Source: Halobacillus campisalis (GTDB lineage: Bacteria; Bacillota; Bacilli; Bacillales; Halobacillaceae). From it: a DNA stretch of 64,000 bases. Positions within the stretch are counted from its first letter, which is position 1. Each line of letters opens with the position of its first letter. The notes under the pieces are model-generated. The model did no database searches. It was given only the letters and a program-made list of their open reading frames with translations, and was not told the origin of the DNA. The position numbers and the translations under genes were made by a program. Below are positions 28,654 to 37,189 of this stretch, in pieces. The stretch is from positions 62,001 to 126,000 of the forward strand of contig NZ_JAPVRC010000001.1 of the NCBI RefSeq assembly GCF_030345335.1, given 5' to 3'.

Positions 28654-28881
28654 ATGGAAGCCTTGATTCAAACAATCGTTACACCGCTTGTAGATCATCC
28701 AGAAGAGATCAAAGTTAACGTTAAGGAAGAAGATCATAAGATTGTTTATCACTTAACAGTTCACAACGAAGATGTTGGTAAGGTGATTGGAAAGAACGGT
28801 CGAATAGCAAAGGCTATTCGGACGGTAGTTTATGCAGCAGGCTCTGATTCAAAAAAAAGAATCTATTTGGATATCATGTGA
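28654..28881 (+). CDS. khpA: KH-domain RNA-binding protein KhpA (YlqC)
   Basis: A single KH domain of 75 aa that works with KhpB in RNA binding and affects cell division and elongation in Gram-positive bacteria. The GxxG loop is GKNGRIAKAIRT (about 48-59). The conserved start MEALIQTIVTPLVDHPEEI is seen. The ribosome-binding site before ATG 28654 is weak (GTGTGAT). It follows rpsP and ends at a terminator. Confidence 0.93.
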   Translation: MEALIQTIVTPLVDHPEEIKVNVKEEDHKIVYHLTVHNEDVGKVIGKNGRIAKAIRTVVYAAGSDSKKRIYLDIM

Positions 28882-28888
28882 AGAGAGA

Positions 28889-28917
28889 GGGAGAGGGCTA
28901 ACCTTTCCCTTTTTTTT
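28889..28917 (+). terminator. Terminator after khpA
   Basis: AGGGAGAGG pairs with CCTTTCCCT (one G-U pair), followed by seven to eight T. Confidence 0.85.
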
Positions 28918-29113
28918 ATAATCTATGTTACACCTTAATTTTTAAATAAGTTACGCAATAATTTGGCAGTATTGTAAAATACTCAGTTTTGTTTGTTCCG
29001 CTATTCCTTTATCATAGAATGAGGGGTATCATTAAAGAGTTTTTGTATAGACATCACAACAGAGACTGATCTGAGTCTGTTTTTAAATAAAATTAATATG
29101 AGGCAGGAATTCC

Positions 29114-29500
29114 ATGCAAATTATCAAACGAATACCCGTCAAGCAGATCTTAACGGAAACGAGCAGACAAGCATTGAAGGATCGTTTTAATAAGAAGTAT
29201 GAACAACTAGAGAATGAATGCCAGCAATTGATGTTTGAACAGAAGAAGGTAGAACGTAACAAAGAGTATAACTTAACGGAAATTCGTCAAAAATTTAATA
29301 AAGAAATCCATCTCCGTAAGGAAAGAATGAAGAGACTGCAATATCAGATGTCTCAGCTAGAGACATTGCAAGATGGCCAGGAATTAAAAGTTGACGAAGT
29401 AGAAACCGTTGTAAATATAGAAGAAGGCGATCATTACGATGAACTGTTAAAAGATCGTCAAATTGTAATTAAAGATGGAATTGTCATACGAGCGAGGTAG
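29114..29500 (+). CDS. ylqD: YlqD family protein
   Basis: A 128 aa protein of unknown function found between rpsP and rimM in Bacilli. It begins MQIIKRIPVKQILTE, has a charged coiled coil from about residue 20 to 75 (KKYEQLENECQQLMFEQKK and following) and a C-terminal beta-rich part with EGDHYDEL and KDGIVIRAR. No membrane helix or signal peptide is seen. It likely shares a transcript with rimM, whose start is eight bases behind the ylqD stop. Confidence 0.88.
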   Translation: MQIIKRIPVKQILTETSRQALKDRFNKKYEQLENECQQLMFEQKKVERNKEYNLTEIRQKFNKEIHLRKERMKRLQYQMSQLETLQDGQELKVDEVETVVNIEEGDHYDELLKDRQIVIKDGIVIRAR

Positions 29501-29507
29501 ATTTAAA

Positions 29508-30023
29508 ATGAATGATCCATTGTATAATGTAGGACAAATCATTAATACTCATGGTATTAAAGGGGAAGTGAAGGTTCGTCGTATCACAGATTTCGATGAG
29601 CGCTTCCGGCCCGGACAGCAGTTATATTGGGTGAGCGAGGACAAGCCGCTGGTAGAACTTGTAGTGAAAAGCCATAGGGTCCATAAAGGATTCGATTTGG
29701 TAACCTTCGAAGGTCATCATTCTATAAATGATGTAGAGGAATATCGTGATGGCTTTTTGAAAGTGTCTTCTAGTGTTCATGAGGAACTGGACGAACATGA
29801 GTTTTACTTTCATGAAATTATAGGTTCTACGGTTTATTTGACTTCAGGAGAAAAGCTTGGAGTAGTAAAAGAAATATTAACCCCGGGGGCTAATGATGTA
29901 TGGGTCGTGCAGCGTGAAAGTGCTAAAGATCTTCTCATTCCTTATATAGAGGATGTTGTCAAAGATATTGACACTGAATCTAAAGAAGTTACGATCGATC
30001 CAATAGAAGGGCTGCTAGACTGA
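29508..30023 (+). CDS. rimM: 16S rRNA processing protein RimM
   Basis: 30S maturation factor that binds S19. The start is taken at ATG 29508 ([23 protein letters not shown] in the family sense: [16 protein letters not shown] is the conserved part), giving 171 aa; the frame from 29475 overlaps ylqD and adds unrelated residues. An N-terminal RimM fold is followed by a PRC-barrel with [16 protein letters not shown] and [10 protein letters not shown]. The stop overlaps the trmD start by one base. Confidence 0.96.
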   Translation: MNDPLYNVGQIINTHGIKGEVKVRRITDFDERFRPGQQLYWVSEDKPLVELVVKSHRVHKGFDLVTFEGHHSINDVEEYRDGFLKVSSSVHEELDEHEFYFHEIIGSTVYLTSGEKLGVVKEILTPGANDVWVVQRESAKDLLIPYIEDVVKDIDTESKEVTIDPIEGLLD

Positions 30024-30748
30024 TGCATATCGATATCCTGACGTTATTTCCTGAAATGTTTTCTGGGGTGATGGATGAGTCGATAATGAAGCGTGCCAAA
30101 GAAAAAGGTGCTTTCACTTACAACACAGTCAATTTCAGGGAGTACACAGACAATAAGCATCAAAAAGTGGATGATTACCCTTATGGCGGTGGAGCAGGAC
30201 TGGTGTTAACGCCACAGCCAATTTTTGATGCAGTTGAGCAGACAAAGTCTAAGCAGCAATCAAACCCGAGAGTTGTGCTCATGTGCCCTCAAGGTGAGCC
30301 TTACTCCCAGAAAAAAGCTGAGGAGCTTTCAAAAGAAGATCATCTTATCTTTTTGTGCGGTCATTATGAAGGTTATGACGAGAGAGTTAGACAAGAGCTT
30401 GTAACTGATGAGATTTCTATTGGCGACTATGTATTAACAGGTGGCGAATTAGGAGCCATGGTAGTGATTGATTCAGTTGTCAGGTTATTGCCCGATGTAT
30501 TAGGGAATGAGCAATCAGCACCACAAGACTCTTTCTCAAACGGATTGCTGGAGCATCCGCATTACACGAGGCCGCGGGAATTCAGAGGACATAAAGTCCC
30601 CGACGTACTTCTTTCTGGCAATCATGCCAAAATAGATGAATGGCGTCATTATCAGTCTCTAAAAAGAACATTCCTCAGGCGTCCTGATTTGCTTAGGGAT
30701 CGGGAATTGACCTCTAAGGAAAGAAAGTGGCTGGACGATTGGAAATGA
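30023..30748 (+). CDS. trmD: tRNA (guanine-N1)-methyltransferase TrmD
   Basis: Methylates G37 of tRNAs to keep the reading frame. The 241 aa SPOUT-family protein starts [13 protein letters not shown], has [13 protein letters not shown], the SAM-binding knot region [11 protein letters not shown] and [14 protein letters not shown], and a helical C-terminal domain. It is coupled to rimM by a one-base overlap. A hairpin and the rplS promoter follow its stop codon directly. Confidence 0.98.
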   Translation: MHIDILTLFPEMFSGVMDESIMKRAKEKGAFTYNTVNFREYTDNKHQKVDDYPYGGGAGLVLTPQPIFDAVEQTKSKQQSNPRVVLMCPQGEPYSQKKAEELSKEDHLIFLCGHYEGYDERVRQELVTDEISIGDYVLTGGELGAMVVIDSVVRLLPDVLGNEQSAPQDSFSNGLLEHPHYTRPREFRGHKVPDVLLSGNHAKIDEWRHYQSLKRTFLRRPDLLRDRELTSKERKWLDDWK

Positions 30749-30766
30749 TCTGCAACCTGTTGCAGA
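30749..30766 (+). other. Hairpin directly behind trmD
   Basis: TCTGCAAC and GTTGCAGA form a perfect stem. It has no T run. Its right arm contains the TTGCAG used as -35 of the rplS promoter. It may be an RNA processing or stability element at the 3' end of trmD. Confidence 0.6.
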
Positions 30767-30789
30767 ATTTAGCTTTCTATGGTATATTA
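30761..30789 (+). promoter_or_regulatory. Sigma-A promoter of rplS
   Basis: TTGCAG and TATATT are 17 bases apart; transcription would start near 30796, leaving a leader of about 85 bases. Confidence 0.7.
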
Positions 30790-30795
30790 TCAGTT

Positions 30796-30870
30796 GTGCT
30801 CAAACGTACGGTTTGTGCCTAGAACGATGTTCCGCTTTCTCTTAGAAGATATGAGCATTAGTTAAGAAGG
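30796..30870 (+). promoter_or_regulatory. Probable L19 leader in front of rplS
   Basis: The untranslated leader between the promoter and the rplS ribosome-binding site contains CAAAC and GTTTG arms around GTACG, extended by GC/GC beyond one mismatch. Position and size fit the ribosomal protein L19 leader known from Bacilli, which is thought to give autoregulation. I did not test it against the covariance model. Confidence 0.45.
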
Positions 30871-30880
30871 AGTGAAGAAA

Positions 30881-31225
30881 ATGCAACAATTAATTCATGA
30901 CATTACGAAGGAACAGCTTCGTACAGACCACCCGAACTTCCGACCAGGTGACACTGTTAAAGTACACGTGAAGGTTGTCGAGGGTAACCGTGAACGTATT
31001 CAGGTATTCGAAGGTGTTGTAATCAAGCGTCAAAACGGAGGAATCAGCGAAACATTTACAGTACGTAAGATTTCTTACGGCGTTGGTGTTGAGCGTACAT
31101 TCCCAGTACATTCACCAAGAATCGCTAAAATTGAACGTTCCCGTCGTGGTAAAGTACGTCAAGCGAAGCTATACTACTTGCGTAATCTACGCGGTAAAGC
31201 TGCACGTATTAAAGAAATTATTTAA
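30881..31225 (+). CDS. rplS: 50S ribosomal protein L19
   Basis: Ribosomal protein bL19, 114 aa, located at the subunit interface. The start is ATG 30881 ([20 protein letters not shown]) behind AAGGAGTGA; ATG 30872 lies within that site. Conserved runs are [26 protein letters not shown] and [12 protein letters not shown]. It has its own promoter, leader and terminator. Confidence 0.98.
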   Translation: MQQLIHDITKEQLRTDHPNFRPGDTVKVHVKVVEGNRERIQVFEGVVIKRQNGGISETFTVRKISYGVGVERTFPVHSPRIAKIERSRRGKVRQAKLYYLRNLRGKAARIKEII

Positions 31226-31234
31226 TTTAGTAGA

Positions 31235-31265
31235 AAGGAGCTTGCATTCGTCAAGCTCCTTTTTT
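31235..31265 (+). terminator. Terminator after rplS
   Basis: AAGGAGCTTG pairs with CAAGCTCCTT with a seven-base loop, followed by T5. Confidence 0.9.
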
Positions 31266-31306
31266 CTAAATTTCTAATTAAAAATATACATATTTCTCAC
31301 TGTAAA

Positions 31307-31460
31307 GCGTGTCTTGGCCGTCAAGACGCCTCCGCATTTCGATTGTCCAGCTGCGAGGGGCAGGCCTTCGTGACATAAGCGATCCCTGCGAGAAGGAAGA
31401 GCGCTTCACTCCGGGAGCTTGCTTATGCGTGTCGTGGCTGTCAAGACGCCTCCGCATTTC
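31307..31460. repeat. Dispersed intergenic repeat bounded by a 34-bp direct repeat
   Basis: A 34-base sequence at 31307-31340 recurs at 31427-31460 with two differences (32 of 34 identical); the period is exactly 120 bases. Both copies end in GTCAAGACGCCTCCGCATTT and one C. The unit between them has an inverted repeat (CATAAGC 31374-31380 with GCTTATG 31421-31427) and TGTCCAGCTGCGAGGGGC, which look like an abundant intergenic repeat of Bacillaceae as I remember it. The second copy ends eight bases before the lepB ribosome-binding site. An open frame runs through it into lepB but is not coding. Confidence 0.75.
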
Positions 31461-31479
31461 TTTTAAAGGAGCTACTTGT

Positions 31480-32028
31480 ATGAAGAAACAATGGTTAGAA
31501 TGGGTGAAGGCTTTAGCGATAGCTGCGTTATTGGCTATTGTTATTCGTGTATTTTTATTTGCGCCTGTTATTGTAGAAGGTCCTTCGATGTCGCCTAATT
31601 TGCATGATGGTGATCATTTAATTGTGAGTAAAATCAATTATTCTTTAGGGGAACCTGATCGGTTTGATGTGACTGTTTTCCACGCCAGTGATCAGCAGGA
31701 TTTTATAAAGCGTGTGATAGGGCTGCCTGGAGACGAGGTAGCAATGCAGGGTGATGAGCTTTATATCAATGGTGAGGTGGTTGAAGAGCCTTACTTGGAA
31801 GATAGTAAAGAGGAAGCCGCTGAGGGTGAATTAGTAACTGAAGATTTCACAATAGACGAGCTTCCCGGAGGACACTCTGAAGTTCCTGAAGACCATGTTC
31901 TCGTATTAGGAGATAACCGTGACAATTCCACTGACAGTCGCGCAATCGGAATGGTGTCTTACGATCAGTTAGTAGGAGTCGGGTTGTTTACTTATTGGCC
32001 TTTCAACAGAATCGGCCTCGTGAACTAA
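31480..32028 (+). CDS. lepB: Type I signal peptidase
   Basis: Membrane serine protease that removes signal peptides from secreted proteins. The start is ATG 31480 behind AAAGGAGC, giving 182 aa; a longer frame from 31309 only translates the repeat. One N-terminal membrane anchor (about 10-30) is followed by the catalytic serine S36 in GPSMSPNLHDGD and lysine K77 in FIKRVIGLPGD, then GDNRDNSTDSR. In B. subtilis the sip genes are elsewhere; the rplS-sip-rbgA order is known from other Bacilli such as Listeria and Geobacillus. Confidence 0.95.
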   Translation: MKKQWLEWVKALAIAALLAIVIRVFLFAPVIVEGPSMSPNLHDGDHLIVSKINYSLGEPDRFDVTVFHASDQQDFIKRVIGLPGDEVAMQGDELYINGEVVEEPYLEDSKEEAAEGELVTEDFTIDELPGGHSEVPEDHVLVLGDNRDNSTDSRAIGMVSYDQLVGVGLFTYWPFNRIGLVN

Positions 32029-32039
32029 GGAGGAAAATT

Positions 32040-32882
32040 ATGACGATTCAATGGTATCCAGGCCACATGGCCAAAGCAAGAAGAGAAGCTGAAGAAAAGC
32101 TGAAACTGGTTGATTTTGTGATCGAGCTAGTTGATGCAAGGGCTCCTCATTCTTCAGAAAATCCAGTTCTTCACCAGCTGCTGCAGAATAAACCGAAAAT
32201 GGTCGTTCTAATGAAAAAGGATTTGGCAGATGCGCGAATTACTGAACAATGGATTCAATATTATAATGAACAAAATATAGCAGCATTAGCTATTGAAGCT
32301 AACAATAAGAAAGATATTCAGCGAGTGATTCATCTTGCAAAGGAATTAGGTAAATCTAAAATGGAAAAGCTGCAAGCTAGAGGCGTAAGACCCCGTGCCC
32401 TTCGTGCTATGATTTTAGGGATTCCTAATGTAGGGAAATCCACTTTAATCAATCGTCTAGCGAACAAGAAGACAGCAATTACCGGAGATAAGCCAGGAGT
32501 AACTAAGAAACAGCAGTGGATCAAAGTGAAAAAAGACTTTGAGTTATTGGATACACCAGGTATTTTGTGGCCGAAGTTCGAGGAAGAAGAAATCGGCTAT
32601 CGTTTAGCTGCGATCGGTACAATCAAAGACACCATACTTCCTAAAGAAGATGTAGCTGCCTATATTTTAGATTACGTGAGCAGCCATTATCCTGAATTGC
32701 TGGAACAAAGGTATGGATTTAAATCATATGATGACATTATGTTCGCTTTTGAACAAATCGGAAAAAAACGAGGATGTCTTGAATCAGGTGGAGTGATCAA
32801 TTTTGAACAGACCTCTGATGTCATTCTCCAGGACTTGCGGTCCGGTAAAATTGGATTGATTAGCTTTGAAAGACCAGATTAA
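32040..32882 (+). CDS. rbgA: Ribosome biogenesis GTPase RbgA (YlqF)
   Basis: Essential GTPase for a late step of 50S assembly. The 280 aa protein starts at ATG 32040 (MTIQWYPGHMAKARREAEEK) behind AAGGAGGAAAA. It is circularly permuted: a G4-like motif MKKDLAD comes before the P-loop GIPNVGKSTLIN and DTPGILWPKF. The earlier start at 31995 overlaps lepB and is rejected. Confidence 0.97.
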   Translation: MTIQWYPGHMAKARREAEEKLKLVDFVIELVDARAPHSSENPVLHQLLQNKPKMVVLMKKDLADARITEQWIQYYNEQNIAALAIEANNKKDIQRVIHLAKELGKSKMEKLQARGVRPRALRAMILGIPNVGKSTLINRLANKKTAITGDKPGVTKKQQWIKVKKDFELLDTPGILWPKFEEEEIGYRLAAIGTIKDTILPKEDVAAYILDYVSSHYPELLEQRYGFKSYDDIMFAFEQIGKKRGCLESGGVINFEQTSDVILQDLRSGKIGLISFERPD

Positions 32883-32886
32883 GCTG

Positions 32887-32925
32887 GAAAACGCAATGTG
32901 GAAAATATCCTCTTGCGTTTTTTCT
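32887..32925 (+). terminator. Terminator after rbgA
   Basis: AAAACGCAA pairs with TTGCGTTTT over a 16-base loop, followed by T. The loop is large, so strength is uncertain. Confidence 0.65.
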
Positions 32926-32975
32926 TATTTACATATGTTATTGAAATACCGATATAACTAACGTGGAGTGATACT

Positions 32976-33749
32976 GTGGAATTTACATATACCATCAAGG
33001 ATCTTAAGAATAAATTTGAAAATGAATCTCTTAGTGAAGAAGAGTTGAAGACTTTTCGGGAAGATGAAAGAAAAGGTGTGCAAAAACTAATTGCCCAATA
33101 TGATAAAAAAGCGGAGCAGCAGCAATTGCTGAAACGAAAATTTCAAGAGATGATGCATCACGAAAACGTAAGTAAACAACAAGGGAAATTGTGTATTGCT
33201 GGAATTGATGAAGCTGGAAGAGGTCCTCTTGCAGGTCCTGTAGTTGCCTCCGCAGTAGTCCTGCCAGATAATTTTTACCTGCCTGGAATTAACGATTCCA
33301 AACAATTATCCCTATCTAAAAGAGAAGAATATTTTATCCATATCAATCAGCATGCAGAGGTTGGGGTAGGTATTGTATCAAGTCAGGAAATTGATGAAAT
33401 CAATATTTATAATGCAACAAAACTGGCGATGAATAGAGCGGTAGAGAATCTTACCGACCGCCCTGATCATTTGTTAATAGACGCCATGAGTTTAAGTGAT
33501 GCAGGGTGTACTCAGCAGTCTCTAATAAAAGGGGATGAAAAGAGTGTCTCTATCGCTGCTGCAAGCATTATCGCTAAAGTAACCCGTGATCGTATGATGC
33601 AGGAATTAGCCGAGACCTATCCATCTTATGATTTCCATTCTAATCAAGGATATGGTACAAAAAATCATCTTGATGCGTTAAAAAAGCATGGGCCTACCCC
33701 TCATCACAGGAGAAGCTTTTCTCCTGTAAAGGCAAGCATGTCTTCTTAG
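32976..33749 (+). CDS. rnhB: Ribonuclease HII
   Basis: Removes RNA, including single ribonucleotides, from DNA-RNA hybrids. The 257 aa protein begins at GTG 32976 behind GGAGTGATA. A helical N-terminal extension of about 70 residues, usual for Bacillus, precedes the catalytic domain with IDEAGRGPLAGPVV (D78, E79) and LLIDAMSL; the last part SYDFHSNQGYGTKNHLDAL is also conserved. Confidence 0.96.
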   Translation: MEFTYTIKDLKNKFENESLSEEELKTFREDERKGVQKLIAQYDKKAEQQQLLKRKFQEMMHHENVSKQQGKLCIAGIDEAGRGPLAGPVVASAVVLPDNFYLPGINDSKQLSLSKREEYFIHINQHAEVGVGIVSSQEIDEINIYNATKLAMNRAVENLTDRPDHLLIDAMSLSDAGCTQQSLIKGDEKSVSIAAASIIAKVTRDRMMQELAETYPSYDFHSNQGYGTKNHLDALKKHGPTPHHRRSFSPVKASMSS

Positions 33750-33761
33750 GAGGAAATGTAT

Positions 33762-35612
33762 ATGAATCCAACAGTGAGTGCACTTTTCAAATCTTTACAC
33801 CAATTTCCCAATGCTGGAAAAACACCTTCGATGAAAAAAGGACAATTGATTTCTGCGAAAATCAGTGAGATTCTGCCCAAAAATCAAGCGATTCTAAACA
33901 TGGGTGGTACACAAGTGAAAGCTCAATTGGAAATGCCATTGACTAAAGGAGAGCGTTACGTGCTTCAAGTAACGGCGACGAATGAACTACCTCATCTTAG
34001 CTTAGTATCACAAAAGCCTTTTTCCGTTGAATGGATGCGCTCTCTAATTAAAGAAGCAGGGTCAAAACCCTCTGAAAAGAATGTGGAGATGCTTCGTCAT
34101 TTGTTTCAAAATGGCGCTTCTCCAACAAAAGATGAAGTTTTTCAAGCTTTAAATTTATTCAGGAAATTTGGCGGACGATCGAGAACTAAAGATGTCATCA
34201 CTCACATACTCCGAAACCAAATGCCTATGAAAGAAAGTGTTTTTTTAGCATTGTCCTCACGTGAAAGCCTATCTTCGGTGCTTACTCAAGATAGGAATTT
34301 AGTAAACACTGGAGATCAACGCCTTAAAGAAATAATAGGAATCCTCGGAGGAAAATCCTCTCCGGTCACTTTGCTGCAATCGCTGAGCAGTCGACTTCTT
34401 CATGAAACAAGTATCAATAAGCGAAACACGTTCCTTTTTTTGCAAAAAGCTGAGATTATCTCACCTGAACTCAGTTTTGAAAAGTTCCAACAAGAGGTTT
34501 CCAAGTGGAGAGGGCAGTCCAATGGTGCCTTAACATTGGATGACGCTTTACAGTCTATCAAAAAGGGGAGTGAGTCTCCATTTCCTGCTTTGCCATCACA
34601 ACGATTGCTACCTACAATGGTAAACAATGTATTTAAAGCTCAGCTCCCTAGTTCAAGCAGAGAATTGTTTTCATTGAAAAATTGGCTGACTCAAGCTGAG
34701 AAAGCGATGAACCTTTCTTCAGCAAACCTCTCTTCCGATTTTGTAAATCGATTTCAAGCTTTACATCAAAACCTCGCAGATACTCTAGTATTTAAGAAGT
34801 TGGAACATCACATTGGTCAAGATTTTACAATTCTACGAAAGCAGCTCGATCAGCTTTTTTCACTTAACGGGTCAAGGCCTGTTGAATTATCAAGAGAAAT
34901 AGTCGGCAAGCTTCAAACCCTTTTAGAAAAACAAATGCCAGAGAGTGTCCGCCCGCAATTGGTAGAATGGGCGTTCAAAGCTCAGCCTACTGCTTCTGAA
35001 TTTACGAAGGAAGCTTTTCTATTGAAAATAAAAGCAATGCTGCACCTGTCAGGTATCAACGATGAGGCCATCATACATAGGGATGTTCAACAAAATGTAA
35101 GCGTTCAAAGAGAATCAACTTTGAAATCCTTAGTTGTACAAAGATTACAAGATGAATCTGTGATGAGCACAAAACCTGAAGTTCTAAAGCAGGTGCTGAA
35201 CATCTTGAATGGAATGCAATTGACTTCCCAGCAAGATCATGGGCAAATGCTGCAGCTGGCTTTTCATATTCCTTCAATTTCTCAGGATGCTTACGTAAAT
35301 ATTGAAGGAAAAAAGAACAATGAAGGAATAATCGATCCTGACTCCTGTCACATACTTTTCTATTTAGATTTAAAGCATTTAAAAGAAACTGTCATTGATT
35401 TAATGATTGTGAAGCGGCAAGTTACTTTGACGGTTTATAATGAAAACGAAATGACACCTATCCTGACCAAGGAGCATAAAGGGAATTTGGAAATAGGATT
35501 GGAAAAGCTGGGATATTCGTTGCTCTCCATTAATGTAAAAGGGGGACATCCATTAAATCAAGCAGCGAGTTTTGTGAATTCAGAACACACAGGAGTGGAT
35601 TTCCGGATATGA
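33762..35612 (+). CDS. ylqG: YlqG-like protein with FliK-type C-terminal domain
   Basis: A 616 aa protein of unknown function. I take ATG 33762 (MNPTVSALFKSLHQFP), eight bases behind TAGGAGG; ATG 33756 is too close. An N-terminal beta-rich part (about 20-90, LISAKISEILPKNQAILNMG) is followed by a long helical middle. The last 110 residues resemble the FliK/Flg_hook domain: IDPDSCHILFYLDLKHLKET, then VTLTVYNENEM and LEIGLEKLGYSLLSINV. It overlaps ylqH, which encodes an FlhB-C-like protein, so the pair mirrors FliK-FlhB outside the main flagellar operon. The FliK relation is inference from sequence pattern and context. Confidence 0.75.
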   Translation: MNPTVSALFKSLHQFPNAGKTPSMKKGQLISAKISEILPKNQAILNMGGTQVKAQLEMPLTKGERYVLQVTATNELPHLSLVSQKPFSVEWMRSLIKEAGSKPSEKNVEMLRHLFQNGASPTKDEVFQALNLFRKFGGRSRTKDVITHILRNQMPMKESVFLALSSRESLSSVLTQDRNLVNTGDQRLKEIIGILGGKSSPVTLLQSLSSRLLHETSINKRNTFLFLQKAEIISPELSFEKFQQEVSKWRGQSNGALTLDDALQSIKKGSESPFPALPSQRLLPTMVNNVFKAQLPSSSRELFSLKNWLTQAEKAMNLSSANLSSDFVNRFQALHQNLADTLVFKKLEHHIGQDFTILRKQLDQLFSLNGSRPVELSREIVGKLQTLLEKQMPESVRPQLVEWAFKAQPTASEFTKEAFLLKIKAMLHLSGINDEAIIHRDVQQNVSVQRESTLKSLVVQRLQDESVMSTKPEVLKQVLNILNGMQLTSQQDHGQMLQLAFHIPSISQDAYVNIEGKKNNEGIIDPDSCHILFYLDLKHLKETVIDLMIVKRQVTLTVYNENEMTPILTKEHKGNLEIGLEKLGYSLLSINVKGGHPLNQAASFVNSEHTGVDFRI

Positions 35613-35881
35613 ATCAGAAGAGAAAAGAAGCGATAGCACTAGGATACGATTCAACTAAACATACTGCACCTAAAATCAAGGCAAAAGGAAAAGGGTTTGT
35701 CGCTGATAAAATATTAGAGAAAGCTAAAGAAGAAGGGGTTCCCGTACAGGAGGACCCAACTATGGTTGAATTACTGTCCCAGCTTAATATTAATGAGCAG
35801 ATACCCGAAGAACTTTACCATGTGGTGGCAGAAGTTTTCGCCTTCATATATCAAGCAGATCAAAAAGCAGGTAAAAATTAA
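35609..35881 (+). CDS. ylqH: FhlB: FlhB C-terminal-domain-like protein YlqH
   Basis: A 90 aa soluble protein aligned along its whole length with the cytoplasmic end of FlhB in this window (63218-63490): AIALGYDSTKHTAPKIKAKG matches AIAVKYDEKVSDAPIVVAKG, and both share GFVADKILEKAKE / DFVAQKIKEVAK and a VAEVFAFIYQ / VAEILAYVYR end. It lacks the NPTH self-cleavage motif of FlhB. ATGA overlap couples it to ylqG. FhlB proteins can support flagellar export-specificity switching in some species; here the role is not shown. Confidence 0.88.
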   Translation: MNQKRKEAIALGYDSTKHTAPKIKAKGKGFVADKILEKAKEEGVPVQEDPTMVELLSQLNINEQIPEELYHVVAEVFAFIYQADQKAGKN

Positions 35882-35948
35882 ACGCTTGTTTACATAATGT
35901 TGTGTAAGTGAACTAGTTTGAATTTTTCGACAGATGAACAGCTTACTG

Positions 35949-35978
35949 TGGACAATTGATGACATTTTTTTATACAAT
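35949..35978 (+). promoter_or_regulatory. Possible promoter of sucCD
   Basis: TGGACA and TACAAT are 18 bases apart, with transcription starting about 27 bases before the sucC start codon. Confidence 0.55.
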
Positions 35979-36012
35979 GAAAATGCAGTGAAATTTGATG
36001 GGAGGATGAAAC

Positions 36013-37173
36013 ATGAATATTCATGAGTATCAAGGTAAGCAAATTATGAGCGATTTTGGTGTACCAGTGCCAAAAGGCTTTGTGGCATATTCTGTAGATG
36101 AAGCTGTAGAAGCGGCTAAGAAGTTGGATAGCAGTGTCACTGTAGTGAAAGCGCAAATCCACGCAGGCGGACGAGGCAAGGCCGGTGGAGTTAAGATTGC
36201 TAAAAATCTTGACGAAGTGCGTACATACGCTGATGAAATACTGGGGAAAACGCTTGTAACCCATCAGACCGGTCCTGAAGGTAAAGAAGTTAAGCGCTTA
36301 CTCATCGAAGAAGGCTGTGACATTAAAAGTGAGTACTATGTCGGCTTAGTATTAGACCGTGCAACTAGTAAAGTGACGATGATGGCTTCTGAAGAAGGCG
36401 GTACAGAAATCGAAGAAGTCGCTGAGAAAACTCCGGAAAAAATCTTTAAAGAAGTCATTGATCCAGTAACCGGAATGACTCCTTACCAGGCGCGTCGTCT
36501 AGCTTTCAACATTAATATTCCAAAGGAAGCAGTAGGTAAAGCGGTTAAATTTATGCTTGGCCTATACGATGTTTTCGTTCAGAAGGATTGTTCCATTGCG
36601 GAAATCAACCCGCTGGTAACTACTGGTGATGGAAATGTATTGGCTTTAGATTCTAAATTGAATTTCGATGATAATGCTCTATATCGTCAAAAAGATATTG
36701 CAGACCTTCGTGACTTTGATGAAGAAGATCCAAAAGAAGTGGAGGCTTCTAATTTTGACTTGAGCTACATTGCTCTAGATGGAAACATCGGGTGTATGGT
36801 CAACGGCGCAGGACTTGCTATGGCTACGATGGATACGATCAAGCACTATAGCGGTGATCCGGCAAACTTCTTGGATGTCGGTGGTGGAGCAACTACTGAA
36901 AAGGTTACAGAAGCTTTTAAAATCATTCTTTCTGACGATAATGTTAAAGGAATTTTTGTGAACATTTTCGGAGGAATTATGAAGTGTGACATCATTGCGG
37001 AAGGTGTAGTTGAAGCGACGAAACAAATTGGCTTGACACTGCCGCTGGTCGTTAGATTAGAAGGTACAAATGTTGAAGCCGGGAAGAAAATTCTCGATGA
37101 ATCCGGATTGAACATTACTTCAGCAGACTCCATGGCAAACGGTGCTCAAAAAATCGTAGAACTAGTAAAGTAG
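36013..37173 (+). CDS. sucC: Succinyl-CoA synthetase beta subunit
   Basis: ADP-forming (or GDP-forming) subunit of the citric acid cycle enzyme. The 386 aa protein begins [20 protein letters not shown] and has the ATP-grasp run [28 protein letters not shown] and the C-terminal flavodoxin-like domain with [25 protein letters not shown] precedes the start. sucD follows 16 bases downstream; the two products form the enzyme. Confidence 0.97.
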   Translation: MNIHEYQGKQIMSDFGVPVPKGFVAYSVDEAVEAAKKLDSSVTVVKAQIHAGGRGKAGGVKIAKNLDEVRTYADEILGKTLVTHQTGPEGKEVKRLLIEEGCDIKSEYYVGLVLDRATSKVTMMASEEGGTEIEEVAEKTPEKIFKEVIDPVTGMTPYQARRLAFNINIPKEAVGKAVKFMLGLYDVFVQKDCSIAEINPLVTTGDGNVLALDSKLNFDDNALYRQKDIADLRDFDEEDPKEVEASNFDLSYIALDGNIGCMVNGAGLAMATMDTIKHYSGDPANFLDVGGGATTEKVTEAFKIILSDDNVKGIFVNIFGGIMKCDIIAEGVVEATKQIGLTLPLVVRLEGTNVEAGKKILDESGLNITSADSMANGAQKIVELVK

Positions 37174-37189
37174 AAAGGCGGGGAATGGA

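Noticed and set aside
28918-29113. Sigma-B-like promoter (GTTT...GGGTAT) upstream of ylqD
   Set aside because: The spacing between the two elements is about 27 bases instead of about 14.
31309-31479. Upstream extension of the lepB frame by 57 codons with two similar peptide repeats
   Set aside because: It translates the intergenic repeat element; a proper ribosome-binding site and signal-anchor start occur at 31480.
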